Positions 8,245-17,805 of a DNA stretch of 64,000 bases are shown here, one piece after another. Under the pieces are notes generated by a model, which searched no databases, was not told where the DNA came from, and saw nothing but the letters and a program-made list of their open reading frames with translations. The translations under genes and the position numbers were made by a program. Position 1 is the first letter of the stretch. The number at the start of each line of letters is the position of its first letter. Source of the DNA: Sphaerimonospora thailandensis (GTDB taxonomy: Bacteria > Actinomycetota > Actinomycetes > Streptosporangiales > Streptosporangiaceae); NCBI RefSeq assembly GCF_016863115.1, contig NZ_BOOG01000003.1:92647-156646 (forward strand), given 5' to 3'.

Positions 8245-8264
8245 GGTATGGCCGGCTGAGGTAT
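8235..8264. repeat. 15-bp tandem duplication at the end of the sigma-factor gene
   Basis: GGCCGGCTGAGGTAT occurs twice head to tail. The first copy contains the TGA stop of the sigma-factor gene and the second repeats it in frame. It looks like a recent slippage event. Confidence 0.75.
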
Positions 8265-8340
8265 GGCCCGGCCCAAGATTTCCGCCCCCTCCTCGTAGCG
8301 ATCTTCCCGGATGGGAAGGCACGCGGGAGGAGGTGGGGGC

Positions 8341-9414
8341 GTGCGCCATGTCGCGTTCGTGATCGACAGTGAGGCTTTCGGGGGCGCCGAGGTGTACGCG
8401 ACGCTGCTCGTCCGTCACCTGCCCGCCGGGGTGCACCGTACGGTCGTGGTCAGCGATCCGGTGGCCGGGCCGGTGTGCGCGGCGGTCGGCGAGACGGCCG
8501 ACGTGGTGGTGGTACCGCCGTCGCGGCACCGCCCGGTGGCTCCGTGGCTGTCGCGGACGCTGGTCGGGCTGGCTCCCGACGTGGTGCATGTGAACCTGGT
8601 CGATCCCGGCGGTAACCGTGCGGCGCTCATGGCCGCCGCCGACGTGGCGCCCACCGTCGCCACGCTTCATCTGACCGGTGCGGACGGGCCGGGCCCGGCC
8701 GACGCCTACCGCCGGGTGAGCTGTTTCACCGCTCCTTCCGCGGCGATCGCGGCACAGCTCGCGCGGCTGGCGCCGGGCGCCCCGATCGTCCGGGTGCGCA
8801 GCGGAGTGGATCTCCCCGCCGAAGGGGTGTGTCTCCGCGACCGGAGTCCGGTGGTGATCGGCGGAGTCGGCCGCCTGACCGCGCAGAAGGGTTTCGATCT
8901 GCTGATCCAGGCGGCCGCCGAGCTGACACAGGAGGGGCTGCCGATCCGGATCGTGGTGGCCGGGCGGGGCCGGGACCGGGACGTGCTGGCCCACGCGGCG
9001 GAGGACCTGCCGGTGACCTTCATCGGGCACATCCAGGATGTCGGCGCGCTGCTGCGTGACGTCGACGTGTTCTGCCTGCCGTCGCGTAATGAGGCGCTGT
9101 CGCTGACCCTGCTGGAGGCGATGGGGCACGGCCTGCCGTGTGTCAGCACCGCGGTCGGGGACACCGCGGCCGAGGTCGGGTCCGACGCCCTCGTCGTCCC
9201 GCCGGGGGATCCGGCCGCGCTGACGGCCGCGCTGCGCCGCCTGGTGGCCGATGCCGGGACACGGCGGGAACTGGGACGACGGGCGCGGGTCCGGGCGCTC
9301 GCCGCCTTCGACGCCCGTCGGATGGCCGCCGACACCTTCGCCGTCCTCACGCGGACGGCAGCGGCACGCCAGCCTTCTCCGGGACCTGGGGAACGGCCGG
9401 TCGCGTCGCGCTGA
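8341..9414 (+). CDS. Glycosyltransferase family 4
   Basis: The 357-residue GT-B protein begins VRHVAFVIDSEAFGGAEVYA, the acceptor-side Rossmann start with the GGAE loop. It has GGVGRLTAQKGFDLLIQA near 178 and the donor-site block FCLPSRNEALSLTLLEAMGHGLPCV near 244, including the EX7E glutamates. Such enzymes transfer a sugar from a nucleotide-activated donor with retention, usually to lipids or glycans; the acceptor is unknown. The GTG start at 8341 has a strong GGAGGAGG site upstream. It lies between a sigma-factor gene and a large ABC operon without a clear functional link. Confidence 0.9.
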   Translation: MRHVAFVIDSEAFGGAEVYATLLVRHLPAGVHRTVVVSDPVAGPVCAAVGETADVVVVPPSRHRPVAPWLSRTLVGLAPDVVHVNLVDPGGNRAALMAAADVAPTVATLHLTGADGPGPADAYRRVSCFTAPSAAIAAQLARLAPGAPIVRVRSGVDLPAEGVCLRDRSPVVIGGVGRLTAQKGFDLLIQAAAELTQEGLPIRIVVAGRGRDRDVLAHAAEDLPVTFIGHIQDVGALLRDVDVFCLPSRNEALSLTLLEAMGHGLPCVSTAVGDTAAEVGSDALVVPPGDPAALTAALRRLVADAGTRRELGRRARVRALAAFDARRMAADTFAVLTRTAAARQPSPGPGERPVASR

Positions 9415-9552
9415 TCAGGGCCGACCGGCCGACTCTCTCCGCCTATATGCGCGTATTTCGCCGTTTCTCGGGCTGATCTGAGATCTACTGCACCCGGCGC
9501 ATGACCGTTAGGGTGAGTCGTCGAAATGGGGCAGATCGGGAGGGGGCGGTCG

Positions 9553-12500
9553 ATGCGGGTGCGGACACCTTTGGTGGTGCGGCGTGCCCTCAGCGAGCCG
9601 TTACTCCTCCTGGCCGCCTTCGGCTCGATCCTGCTGGCGACCACGACACTGGTGGCGCTCGCCATGTACGCCTCCTCGGTCGCCGACGTCGGCGTACGGC
9701 GGGCGATGGAGAACGCTCCGACGGAGACCGTCGCGACGACGATCAACGCTCCCATCCGGCAGGACACCTTCGCCGAGGTGGAACGCGTCATCCACGGCCA
9801 TCTCGCGACCCTCTCGGGCGACGGAGGCGAGGACGGAGGCGAGAGGGACGGCGTGCCGTACGACGTCGCCTTCCGCGCCCGCTCCGACTCCTACGCCCTC
9901 CCCGGGCAGGAACGGCTCAAGCATCCCGAGCTGACCCGCTTCGGCGTCGACGAAGAGCTGGAACGGCACGCGCGACTCGTCCAGGGAGCCTGGCCGCGGC
10001 CCGACGCCGACACCGGCTCCGGCTCCGGTTCCGGCTCGGGCTCCGACTCCGGCTCCGGCGGCATCAAGGACCGCGTCGTCGATGTCGTCGAGGTCGCGCT
10101 CTCCCAGCCGGCCGCGCAGGCGATGAACCTGGGCGTGGGCGACGAGCTCCGCATGGTGGGCCGGCTCGACGGTACGGCCGTGCATGCCAGGGTGACCGGC
10201 GTCTTCCAGCTCGACGCCCCCTACTCCGGGCGGTGGGACGGCGACGAACTGCTGCGCCGGGGCGTCGAGCACGGCGACTACACCACCTACGGCCCGCTCA
10301 TGGTGCCCAGGGAGACCTTCCTCGCCAGGTTCACCGGAGGCACCAGCGTCACCGCGACCTGGACGGCCGTGCCCGACCTCGGCGGACTCACGCCGCAGCG
10401 GCTGCGGCCCTTCGCCGCCTCCGTCGCCGGGCTGGGCGAGACGCTGAAACGCGACTGCTCGGCCTGCGAGACCAACACCCGCCTGCCCGAGATGCTCACC
10501 CAGCTGGACCGGGCGGCGCTGGTCGCGCGCTCGACGATGCTCGTGCCCGTCCTGCAGTTGCTGCTGCTCGCGGCGTACGCGCTGGTCCTGACCGCGCGGT
10601 TGCTCGCCGAGCACCGGCGGATGGAGGTGGCGCTGCTGCGCTCACGCGGGGCGGGGAGCGTGCGGCTGGCCCTGCTGGCCGCCGGGGAGGCCCTGCTGGT
10701 GGCCGTGCCGTGCGCGGTGCTGGCCCCGTTCCTGGCCCCGCCACTGCTCGGCCTGATCGACGCGATCCCGTGGATCCGCGCCTCCGGGGTCCACATCGCC
10801 CCGGACCCGGGCGCCGCGACGTTCGGCGTCGCGGCCGCCGTGGCGCTCGCCTGCGCCGCGCTGCTCGCGCTGCCCGCCCTGCGCGGCGCCCGCCGTACAT
10901 ATGTCGAAGAACAGGCGACGCGCGGCCGCGGCGACCGGCAGGGGCTGCTGCAGCGGGCGGGCGGCGACGTTGCGCTGCTGGCGGTGGCCGCGCTGGCGAT
11001 CTGGCAGCTTCGCCGCTACGGCGCACCGGTGACCGCGACGTCCGGCGGCGGTCTCGGCATCGACCCGCTGATCGTGACCGGGCCCGCCCTGGCATTGCTC
11101 TGCGGCGGGATGCTCAGCCTGCGGCTGGTGCCGCGCGTCTCACGGCTCGCCGAGCGGTTCACCTCGCGGCGGCCGGGCCTGGCTCCCGCGCTGGGCGCGT
11201 GGCAGGTGAGCCGTCGTCCGGGGCGGTATTCCGGTCCCGCCCTCCTGCTCACGATGGCGGTGGCCATCGGCGGGGTGTCGATGACGACGGCGGCGACCTG
11301 GCGCGGCTCGCAGGTGGACCAGGCCCGGCACCAGGCGGCCGCCGATCTGCGCGTGTCGTCGGCACCGGAGTCCGGCGAGCTGGGCAGGCTCGGCAGGGGC
11401 GCGGTCTACGCCGGGTTGCCCGGCGTGACGGCGCTCACGCCGGTGTACCGGGGCGCGCTGACCTTCTCCGGGGCCTCCTCGGGGGGCAACGGCACCCTGG
11501 TCGCCGCGGACGCCGCCAAGCTCGGCCCGATGCTGATGCTCCGTCCCGACCTGGGCAGCAGCGGCGACCTGGCCGCACGCCTGGTGGCGGGACGCCCGGC
11601 GATCTCGGCCGTCCCGCTTCCCGGCACTCCGGCGAAGCTGACCCTGTCCGTACGGCTCCGCCCCGACCCGCCGGCCACGAGCCGGGACTATTCAGGCCTG
11701 GAGCTCCGGATGGTGGTCGTGGACGCCCTCGGAGTGCACCAGCAGGTGACGGTCGGGCCGCTCACCGCCGACGGCGAGCCGCACCCGCTCACCGTCGACC
11801 TCGGCGGGCTCGCCGGACGGTCGGGCAAGTTGAGCTACCCGCTCGGCATCCGCGGTTTCGTCGTGCGGATCCCGGTCCGCGCGCCCGGCGGTGGCGGGGG
11901 CGGTGGCGTGAACCTGGCAGTGGGTTCGATCTCCACCGACGCCGGCGCCCCGGTCACCCCGCCCGAGGGCCTGCGGTGGGAGCACGGCGTGCGCGGTGAC
12001 GGCCGCATCGCCGGAGAAACCGGAGAAAACGCCGGGGAAAACGCCGGAGTACGGGTGACGACGGATGGGGGCGTCTTCACCCTCGCCGTGCCCGCGCCGA
12101 AGAAGCCCGGTCCCGGTGAAGGTCCCGGTGAAGAGGCCGGTCCCGGTGGTTCAGGTGAGCCCGAATACGTCAGCCTGACCGCCGCCGCTCCCTCGGGCGG
12201 CCCGCCGGCCGGCGCCGCTCCCATGGGCGGCCCGCCGGCCGGTCCCATTCCGGTGGTGATCACCGCGGACCTCGCGGCCCGCGAGAAGCTCGCCGAGGGC
12301 CGTACCGGCACGCTGACCCTGGACGGGCAGCCGGTCGAGGTGACCGTCGCCGGCGTCGTCGGGGCGATGCCCGGGACGCCCGCCGGGGTGCCCGCCGTCC
12401 TCGCCGACCTCCCCACGTTGCTCGCCGCCGACCTCGCCGCCGTGCGGGAGCCGCGCGCCCCGGCCGAGTGGTGGATGTCAACCCGGGACGGTGAGACGGC

Positions 12501-13029
12501 CCAGGCCGCGGCGGAGCTGGCCCGCCATCCGGAGTGGGAGCAGACCGTCGTCGACCTCGGCTCGCTGACCCAGCGTCTCAGGGACGATCCGCTGGCCGGC
12601 GGCCTGCAGGGCGCGCTGGTCCTGGGCTTCGCCGCCGCGCTGGTCTTCGCGCTGCTCGGCTTCCTGGTCAACGCGGCCGTGACGGCGCGAGAACGGGTCG
12701 CGGAGTTCGCGATCCTGCGCGCCCTCGGGGTGAGCTCCCGGCAGGTCTTCGGGCTGCTGGCGGTGGAGCAGGCGTTCCTGATCGGGCTGTCGCTCATCGC
12801 CGGGACCGGGCTGGCGCTGGGGATCGCCGCGCTGGTCGTCCCGCACATCGTGCTGACCGGCCAGGCGGCCTCGGCCACCCCCGGGGTGGTGCTCCAGGTG
12901 CCGTGGGCTGCGACCATCGCGATGCCGGCGGCCCTCGCCGTCGTGCTGTTCTGGATCGTCGCGGGCCTGGCCCGTACGCTGCGCCGTCAGGGCCTCGGCG
13001 GCGCCCTGCGCGCCGGGGAGGACCGATGA
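9553..13029 (+). CDS. Large FtsX-family ABC permease (MacB/LolC-like)
   Basis: This 1158-residue protein has an N-terminal helix (about 20-45), a long periplasm-type domain and a first FtsX helix block (about 340-460). A second extracytoplasmic domain of several hundred residues follows, then a final FtsX block ending near 1150. This is the duplicated FtsX layout common in actinobacteria. Low-complexity stretches occur in the outside domains: a Gly-Ser run near 160 and Gly/Pro/Glu runs near 850-895. It acts with the two ATPases downstream, probably moving lipids, peptides or drugs. Its ATGA overlaps the next permease. ATG 9553 follows GGGAGGGGG. Confidence 0.88.
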   Translation: MRVRTPLVVRRALSEPLLLLAAFGSILLATTTLVALAMYASSVADVGVRRAMENAPTETVATTINAPIRQDTFAEVERVIHGHLATLSGDGGEDGGERDGVPYDVAFRARSDSYALPGQERLKHPELTRFGVDEELERHARLVQGAWPRPDADTGSGSGSGSGSDSGSGGIKDRVVDVVEVALSQPAAQAMNLGVGDELRMVGRLDGTAVHARVTGVFQLDAPYSGRWDGDELLRRGVEHGDYTTYGPLMVPRETFLARFTGGTSVTATWTAVPDLGGLTPQRLRPFAASVAGLGETLKRDCSACETNTRLPEMLTQLDRAALVARSTMLVPVLQLLLLAAYALVLTARLLAEHRRMEVALLRSRGAGSVRLALLAAGEALLVAVPCAVLAPFLAPPLLGLIDAIPWIRASGVHIAPDPGAATFGVAAAVALACAALLALPALRGARRTYVEEQATRGRGDRQGLLQRAGGDVALLAVAALAIWQLRRYGAPVTATSGGGLGIDPLIVTGPALALLCGGMLSLRLVPRVSRLAERFTSRRPGLAPALGAWQVSRRPGRYSGPALLLTMAVAIGGVSMTTAATWRGSQVDQARHQAAADLRVSSAPESGELGRLGRGAVYAGLPGVTALTPVYRGALTFSGASSGGNGTLVAADAAKLGPMLMLRPDLGSSGDLAARLVAGRPAISAVPLPGTPAKLTLSVRLRPDPPATSRDYSGLELRMVVVDALGVHQQVTVGPLTADGEPHPLTVDLGGLAGRSGKLSYPLGIRGFVVRIPVRAPGGGGGGGVNLAVGSISTDAGAPVTPPEGLRWEHGVRGDGRIAGETGENAGENAGVRVTTDGGVFTLAVPAPKKPGPGEGPGEEAGPGGSGEPEYVSLTAAAPSGGPPAGAAPMGGPPAGPIPVVITADLAAREKLAEGRTGTLTLDGQPVEVTVAGVVGAMPGTPAGVPAVLADLPTLLAADLAAVREPRAPAEWWMSTRDGETAQAAAELARHPEWEQTVVDLGSLTQRLRDDPLAGGLQGALVLGFAAALVFALLGFLVNAAVTARERVAEFAILRALGVSSRQVFGLLAVEQAFLIGLSLIAGTGLALGIAALVVPHIVLTGQAASATPGVVLQVPWAATIAMPAALAVVLFWIVAGLARTLRRQGLGGALRAGEDR

Positions 13030-15872
13030 ACCCGCTGCTCCTGCTCAGGGTCCACCGGGGCGCGGCGGCCGTGCTCGCACTGCTGGCGCTGAGCGCGTCG
13101 CTGCTGGTCACCGGGCTGCCCCGGTGGTTCGAGGGCGCCTCCGACCGGGCCGCGCGCAGCGCTCTCGAGGAGATCAGCGCCGACGCGACCGACCTGACCG
13201 TCGTGATGCGCCCGAACCGGCCCGGGCACTACCTCACCGATGAGAACGGGTTCCGGGAGAGGGACCGCGAGTGGCGGGCCATGCTGCCGCCGTCCCTCAC
13301 CCAGATCGTCGACACCGGACCGCACGCCGGCAGCCGGTTCGTGGCCAAGACCCTCGGCACGCCGGTCACGGCGCGGCTGGGAGCGAAACCGCGGAGCGGC
13401 CAGTACGTCAACGTGGGCTGGGTGCCCGACGCCGACCGCCGCGTCCGCTACGTGCGGGGATCGCCGCCCGGACCGCCGAACCCGGCGGCGAGCGTCCCGG
13501 GCCACCCGGAGCTGCGTGACGCCAGGCGGCTCGACATCGCCCTGGCCCGGAGCGCGGCCGAGAAGATGGACATCCAGGTCGGCGCCACGCTCGTGCTGGG
13601 CAACAGCCAGCCCCTGCTCGGCCGCGTCACCGGTCTGTTCGAGCCGATCGCGCCGACCGTCCCGGGCGACCGGTTCTGGCAGCACAACCGCGACATCGCC
13701 GAGGTCACGACGCGGACCGTCCCCGGGGCCGACCGCGACGAGCTGAGCATCACCGCCCTCACCCATGAGGGCTCCCTCCGCCAGCTGATCCTCGGAGGCC
13801 GCGACCTGGTCTACGGCTGGGTCATCACGGTGGACCGCTCGGCCGTCACCGCGCGCGACGCGGCCTCGGTGGTCGAGGGGATGGCCGACTACCGGCGCGC
13901 CCTGAGCGGGCCGGCCCACCGAGCGGATGCCTCCGCGCAGCTTTTCCTGGACACCGCGCTCGACCGGGTGCTCGCCGGGTTCCTGACCCGGCTCGCGACC
14001 GCCCGGGCGCTGATGTTCCTGATCCTCGGCGGCCTGGTGGCGGTGGCCGGGGGCGTCATCGCGCTCGCCGTCCAACTGCTGACCGAGCGTATGCGCGAGG
14101 CCCTGTCCCTCGCCCGGGCGCGGGGCGCCTCGCTCGGCCAGGTCGTCGCGGCGGGCACGGGAGCGGTCGCGCTGGCCGCCGTCCCGGCGGTCCTGGCCGG
14201 GTACGGACTGTCGTACCCGCTGTCGGCGTCCCTGCTGTCCGGGCCGGTCACGCCGGTCGTGCACGCCGTCCCGCCGCTGCTCGCCGTCGCCGCGGTGGGC
14301 TTCGCGGCGGCCCGCCTGGCGGTCGCCCATCGCACGCCGCTGCCGGGCCGGCGTGACGATGTGGTGGGCCGCCGCCGCTCGCCGAGGCGTACGGCGCTGG
14401 AGGTGCTGGTCGTCGTCCTGGCGCTGGCGGGGACATACCTGCTGCGCACCCGCGGCCTCACCACCGATCTCTCTACCGGCCTCGCCACGGGCGGCGCCCC
14501 CGGCCTCTCCCCCGGCCTCTCCCCCGGCGGCGCCGCCCGGGAGGCCGATCCCTTCCTGATGCTCGTCCCGGTCATGCTCACGGTGGCCGCGGCACTCGTC
14601 ACGTTGCGCTGCTATCCGTACCCGTTGCGGCTGTTCGTGCGGTTCGCCGCGCGGGCCCGGGGGGCCGTGCCGTTCGTGGGGCTGACCCTGGCGGCGCGGG
14701 CCAGGTCGGTCAGTGCGCTGCCCGTGCTGATCCTGCTGCCCGCGCTCGCCGTCTCGGTGTACGGGGCGGTGGTCGGCGGCACGCTGGAGGCCACCCAGCG
14801 CCTGGCCGCCTGGCAGACGACCGGCGCCGACGCGCGGGTCGAGCGTGCGGCCGAACTACCGGCCGACGTGATCGAGAAGATCCGGCAGGTCCCGGGGGTG
14901 CGGGAGGTCCTGCCCGCGCAGAAGGGGACGGCACAGGTCGGGTACGGCGGGCGGAACGCCACCGTCATCGCCCTGGACCTCGACGCCTACCGCCGCATCG
15001 CCGCCGGCTCCCCGCTGAAGGTGCCCGGCCCACCACCGGACCCGCCGTCGACCACGCCGTCGACCCCGCCCTCGACCCCGCTGCCGACCCCGGCCGCCCA
15101 GAACGGTTCGGCGCAGGAGATTCCCGTCCTGGTCTCCCCCGACCTGGCGCACCTGACCACCTTCGAGATCGGCTGGCACGTCCGGATGAAGCTCGTCAAT
15201 CGGGGCGTCATCACCGGCGGGCTGCCGGGCCTGACCCGCGTCACGAACAACCTGATCGTGGTGCCCTACGACGCCGCCACCCGGGCCGGCGCCCGGTCGC
15301 ACGCCACCATGCTGCTCATCCGGGGAGCCGGGAACGGGGGCGACGACATCGACGGCGGGCGGTTGCGGGCCGCCGTGGGCGACCTGCCGGACGTCATGGT
15401 GGTGACCTTCGAAGAGACGCTCCGGAAGATAGCCGCGGCTCCGCTCCCCGCCACGATCAAGGACGGTTTCCGCCTCGTCACCGTCGCCCTGGCCGGGTAC
15501 GCGCTGCTCACCGTGGTGATCGCACTGGTCGTCGGGGCCGCCGACCGGGCGCGTGCCCTGTCGTACCTGCGCACCCTCGGCCTGTCGCACCGCCAGGCGG
15601 CGACCCTCACCGTGCTGGAGATCGCCCCGCTGATCGTGCTCACCGCGGGCGCGGGCCTCGCGGTCGGTCTCGCCCTGCCCGCCGCCCTCGGACCCGGCGT
15701 CGACCTCGGCGGCTACGCGGGCGACCTCGCCGTACGGGCGTACGAGCTCGACCTGGCCGCACCGGCGCTGCTGGCCGCCGGTCTCGCCGTCGTCGCCGTC
15801 GCCGGCGCGTTCCTCCACGCCGTGACCGGCCGCCGCCGGTCCCTCGGCTCCGTCCTGCGAGTGGGTGAATGA
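13026..15872 (+). CDS. Second FtsX-family ABC permease
   Basis: The 948-residue protein starts with a membrane helix (MNPLLLLRVHRGAAAVLALL) and a large outside domain, then two FtsX blocks (about 320-420 and 820-940). A Pro/Thr/Ser-rich linker lies near 673-690. It overlaps the preceding permease by ATGA and the ATPase behind it by eight bases, so the four genes form one operon. It is probably the hetero-partner of the first permease. The substrate cannot be deduced. Confidence 0.87.
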   Translation: MNPLLLLRVHRGAAAVLALLALSASLLVTGLPRWFEGASDRAARSALEEISADATDLTVVMRPNRPGHYLTDENGFRERDREWRAMLPPSLTQIVDTGPHAGSRFVAKTLGTPVTARLGAKPRSGQYVNVGWVPDADRRVRYVRGSPPGPPNPAASVPGHPELRDARRLDIALARSAAEKMDIQVGATLVLGNSQPLLGRVTGLFEPIAPTVPGDRFWQHNRDIAEVTTRTVPGADRDELSITALTHEGSLRQLILGGRDLVYGWVITVDRSAVTARDAASVVEGMADYRRALSGPAHRADASAQLFLDTALDRVLAGFLTRLATARALMFLILGGLVAVAGGVIALAVQLLTERMREALSLARARGASLGQVVAAGTGAVALAAVPAVLAGYGLSYPLSASLLSGPVTPVVHAVPPLLAVAAVGFAAARLAVAHRTPLPGRRDDVVGRRRSPRRTALEVLVVVLALAGTYLLRTRGLTTDLSTGLATGGAPGLSPGLSPGGAAREADPFLMLVPVMLTVAAALVTLRCYPYPLRLFVRFAARARGAVPFVGLTLAARARSVSALPVLILLPALAVSVYGAVVGGTLEATQRLAAWQTTGADARVERAAELPADVIEKIRQVPGVREVLPAQKGTAQVGYGGRNATVIALDLDAYRRIAAGSPLKVPGPPPDPPSTTPSTPPSTPLPTPAAQNGSAQEIPVLVSPDLAHLTTFEIGWHVRMKLVNRGVITGGLPGLTRVTNNLIVVPYDAATRAGARSHATMLLIRGAGNGGDDIDGGRLRAAVGDLPDVMVVTFEETLRKIAAAPLPATIKDGFRLVTVALAGYALLTVVIALVVGAADRARALSYLRTLGLSHRQAATLTVLEIAPLIVLTAGAGLAVGLALPAALGPGVDLGGYAGDLAVRAYELDLAAPALLAAGLAVVAVAGAFLHAVTGRRRSLGSVLRVGE

Positions 15873-16860
15873 GTTGGAAGAACCGGATGACACCCCGACG
15901 CTCTCCCAGCTGGAGAGGCAGGCCGCGCACGTACGGCCGGCCTTCGGGGAGCACGCGCACATCCTGTGCGACAACCTCGTGCGGATCTACAAGACCGAGG
16001 GCGTCGAGGTGGTCGCACTGCAGGGGCTCGACCTGCTCGTCGACAAGGGCGAACTGATCGCCGTCGTCGGCGCCTCGGGGTCGGGCAAGTCGACCCTGCT
16101 CAACGTGCTGTCCGGGCTTGACGTGCCGACCGCGGGCCTCGCGCGGGTCGCCGGGACCGACCTGCTCGCGATGACCGCCAAGGACCGGCTGCGCTACCGC
16201 CGTGAGGTCGTCGGGTTCGTCTGGCAGCAGACGGCCCGCAACCTGCTGCCGTATCTCACCGCCGGTGAGAACGTCCGGCTGCCGATGCGCCTGGCCGGCA
16301 GGCGGGGCCGTACGGACCGGGCGGGCGAGCTGCTCGACCTGCTCGGCGTGGCGCACCGCGCCGGCAGCCGGCCGGGCGAGATGTCCGGCGGCGAGCAGCA
16401 GCGGGTGGCCATCGCGGTGGCCCTGGCCAACTCCCCGCAGGTCGTCCTGGCCGACGAGCCCACCGGCGAGCTGGACAGCGAGAACTCCGAGCAGGTGTTC
16501 GCCGCGCTGCGCCGCGCCAACCGGGAGCTCGGCGTCACGACCGTGATCGTCACGCACGACGCGACGGTGTCGGAGCAGGTGGACCGGACCGTCGGCATCC
16601 GGGACGGGCGCACCAGCAGTGAGACGCTGCGCCGGACGGCCGAGGGCGGCGCCGTGATCGCCGAGGAGTACGCCGTGCTCGACCGGGTGGGCCGCCTCCA
16701 GCTGCCGAGGGAGTTCATCGGCGCCCTCGACATGGAGCGCCGGGTCCGGCTCGAACTCGAGTGCGACCACATCGGGGTGTGGCCGGACCGACCCCAACCG
16801 GACACGCCCCAACCAGACACGCCCCAACCGGACCAGCCGCAGCCGGAGGAGTCGCGATGA
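15865..16860 (+). CDS. ABC transporter ATP-binding protein (MacB/LolD type)
   Basis: The 331-residue ATPase has Walker A GASGSGKSTL (about 70-79), FVWQQTARNLLPYLT in the Q-loop region, signature MSGGEQQRVA (about 173-182), Walker B VVLADEPTGELD and the switch VTHD. It starts with a 35-residue acidic lead and ends with an unusual tail of about 75 residues that finishes in PQPDT/PQPDQ repeats. The tail is longer than in normal LolD-type ATPases. GTG 15865 overlaps the permease stop, and its own stop overlaps the next ATPase by ATGA. Confidence 0.93.
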   Translation: MNELEEPDDTPTLSQLERQAAHVRPAFGEHAHILCDNLVRIYKTEGVEVVALQGLDLLVDKGELIAVVGASGSGKSTLLNVLSGLDVPTAGLARVAGTDLLAMTAKDRLRYRREVVGFVWQQTARNLLPYLTAGENVRLPMRLAGRRGRTDRAGELLDLLGVAHRAGSRPGEMSGGEQQRVAIAVALANSPQVVLADEPTGELDSENSEQVFAALRRANRELGVTTVIVTHDATVSEQVDRTVGIRDGRTSSETLRRTAEGGAVIAEEYAVLDRVGRLQLPREFIGALDMERRVRLELECDHIGVWPDRPQPDTPQPDTPQPDQPQPEESR

Positions 16861-17606
16861 GCAGCCAGCCCCTCGTCGTCGTGGAGCGGGTCAGCAAGGT
16901 GTACCGGACCGGACCCAAGAGAACAGGGCCCAAGGGAGCAGGGCCCAAGGACGTGGTCGCCCTGCGCGAGGTGTCGTTCGAGGCCTTTCCCGGCGAGCTG
17001 ATCGCCGTGCGGGGCCGTTCCGGATCGGGGAAGACCACGCTGCTCAACCAGGTCGGCGGGCTCGACCGCCCCGACAGCGGCCGGGTGACCGTCGACGGAC
17101 GTGTGGTCACCGAGTTGCCCGAGGCGGACCTGCTGGAGCTGCGCCGCGACGTCATCGGGTTCGTCTTCCAGTCGTTCGGGCTGATCCCGGTCCTGTCGGC
17201 GGCGGAGAACGTCGGCGTGCCGATGCGGCTGCGCCGTACGCCCGCCACCGAACGGGAGGAACGCGCCCGCGTGCTGCTGTCGATGGTCGGGCTGGACAAG
17301 CACATGAACCAGCGGCCGTACGAGCTGTCCGGCGGCCAGCGGCAGCGGGTGGCGGTGGCCCGCGCCCTCGCCAACCGGCCGAAACTGCTCATCGCCGACG
17401 AGCCGACCGGTCAGCTCGACTCGCAGACCGGACGGCAGATCATGCAGCTGCTGCGCGCCGTCGTCCACAGCGAGGGCGTCACCGCGCTGGTCGCCACCCA
17501 CGACCCCACCCTCATGACGATCGCCGACCGGGTCCTCGAACTGCACGACGGCGCGCTCACCGAGACGTCGGAACCGGGCGAGCCCGTCGCCGCGCCGGCG
17601 TCCTGA
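16857..17606 (+). CDS. ABC transporter ATP-binding protein (LolD type)
   Basis: The 249-residue ATPase has Walker A GRSGSGKTTL (about 53-62), signature LSGGQRQRVA, Walker B LLIADEPTGQLD and the switch ATHD. Between the first strand and the conserved VALREVSF there is an in-frame GPK-rich insert (TGPKRTGPKGAGPKD, residues 19-33) made from a 15-bp DNA repeat, probably slippage in a surface loop. Paired with the preceding ATPase, it allows a heterodimer on the two large permeases. It is the last gene of the export operon. Confidence 0.93.
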   Translation: MSSQPLVVVERVSKVYRTGPKRTGPKGAGPKDVVALREVSFEAFPGELIAVRGRSGSGKTTLLNQVGGLDRPDSGRVTVDGRVVTELPEADLLELRRDVIGFVFQSFGLIPVLSAAENVGVPMRLRRTPATEREERARVLLSMVGLDKHMNQRPYELSGGQRQRVAVARALANRPKLLIADEPTGQLDSQTGRQIMQLLRAVVHSEGVTALVATHDPTLMTIADRVLELHDGALTETSEPGEPVAAPAS

Positions 17607-17660
17607 TCACCACCGCGCCCCGGCCCGGGCGGCACGGCCGACAACCGGCGACGCCTAGCG

Positions 17661-17674
17661 AGCAAATGCTTGTT
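17661..17674. promoter_or_regulatory. KstR2-like operator upstream of TetR gene
   Basis: AGCAAATGCTTGTT matches the published KstR2 consensus AnCAAGnnCTTGnT at nine of ten fixed positions, 132 bases before the TetR start. Related sites occur at 24599, 32522 and 63126. It suggests that the TetR protein controls its own gene. Confidence 0.6.
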
Positions 17675-17805
17675 GCTGGCATGATGATATTCATCGGCGG
17701 CACGCGACTTCAGGACATCGGACGCGCGACGAGCGCTACGGCCACTCCTCATCTGGGCGACCGCGGTAGACCACGATGTTCTACGGGACACCCCCTGGGG
17801 GAAGC

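Noticed and set aside
10005..10064. CRISPR-like or regulatory repeat
   Set aside because: The GGCTCC repeats encode a Gly-Ser linker within the permease; there are no spacers or palindromic repeats.
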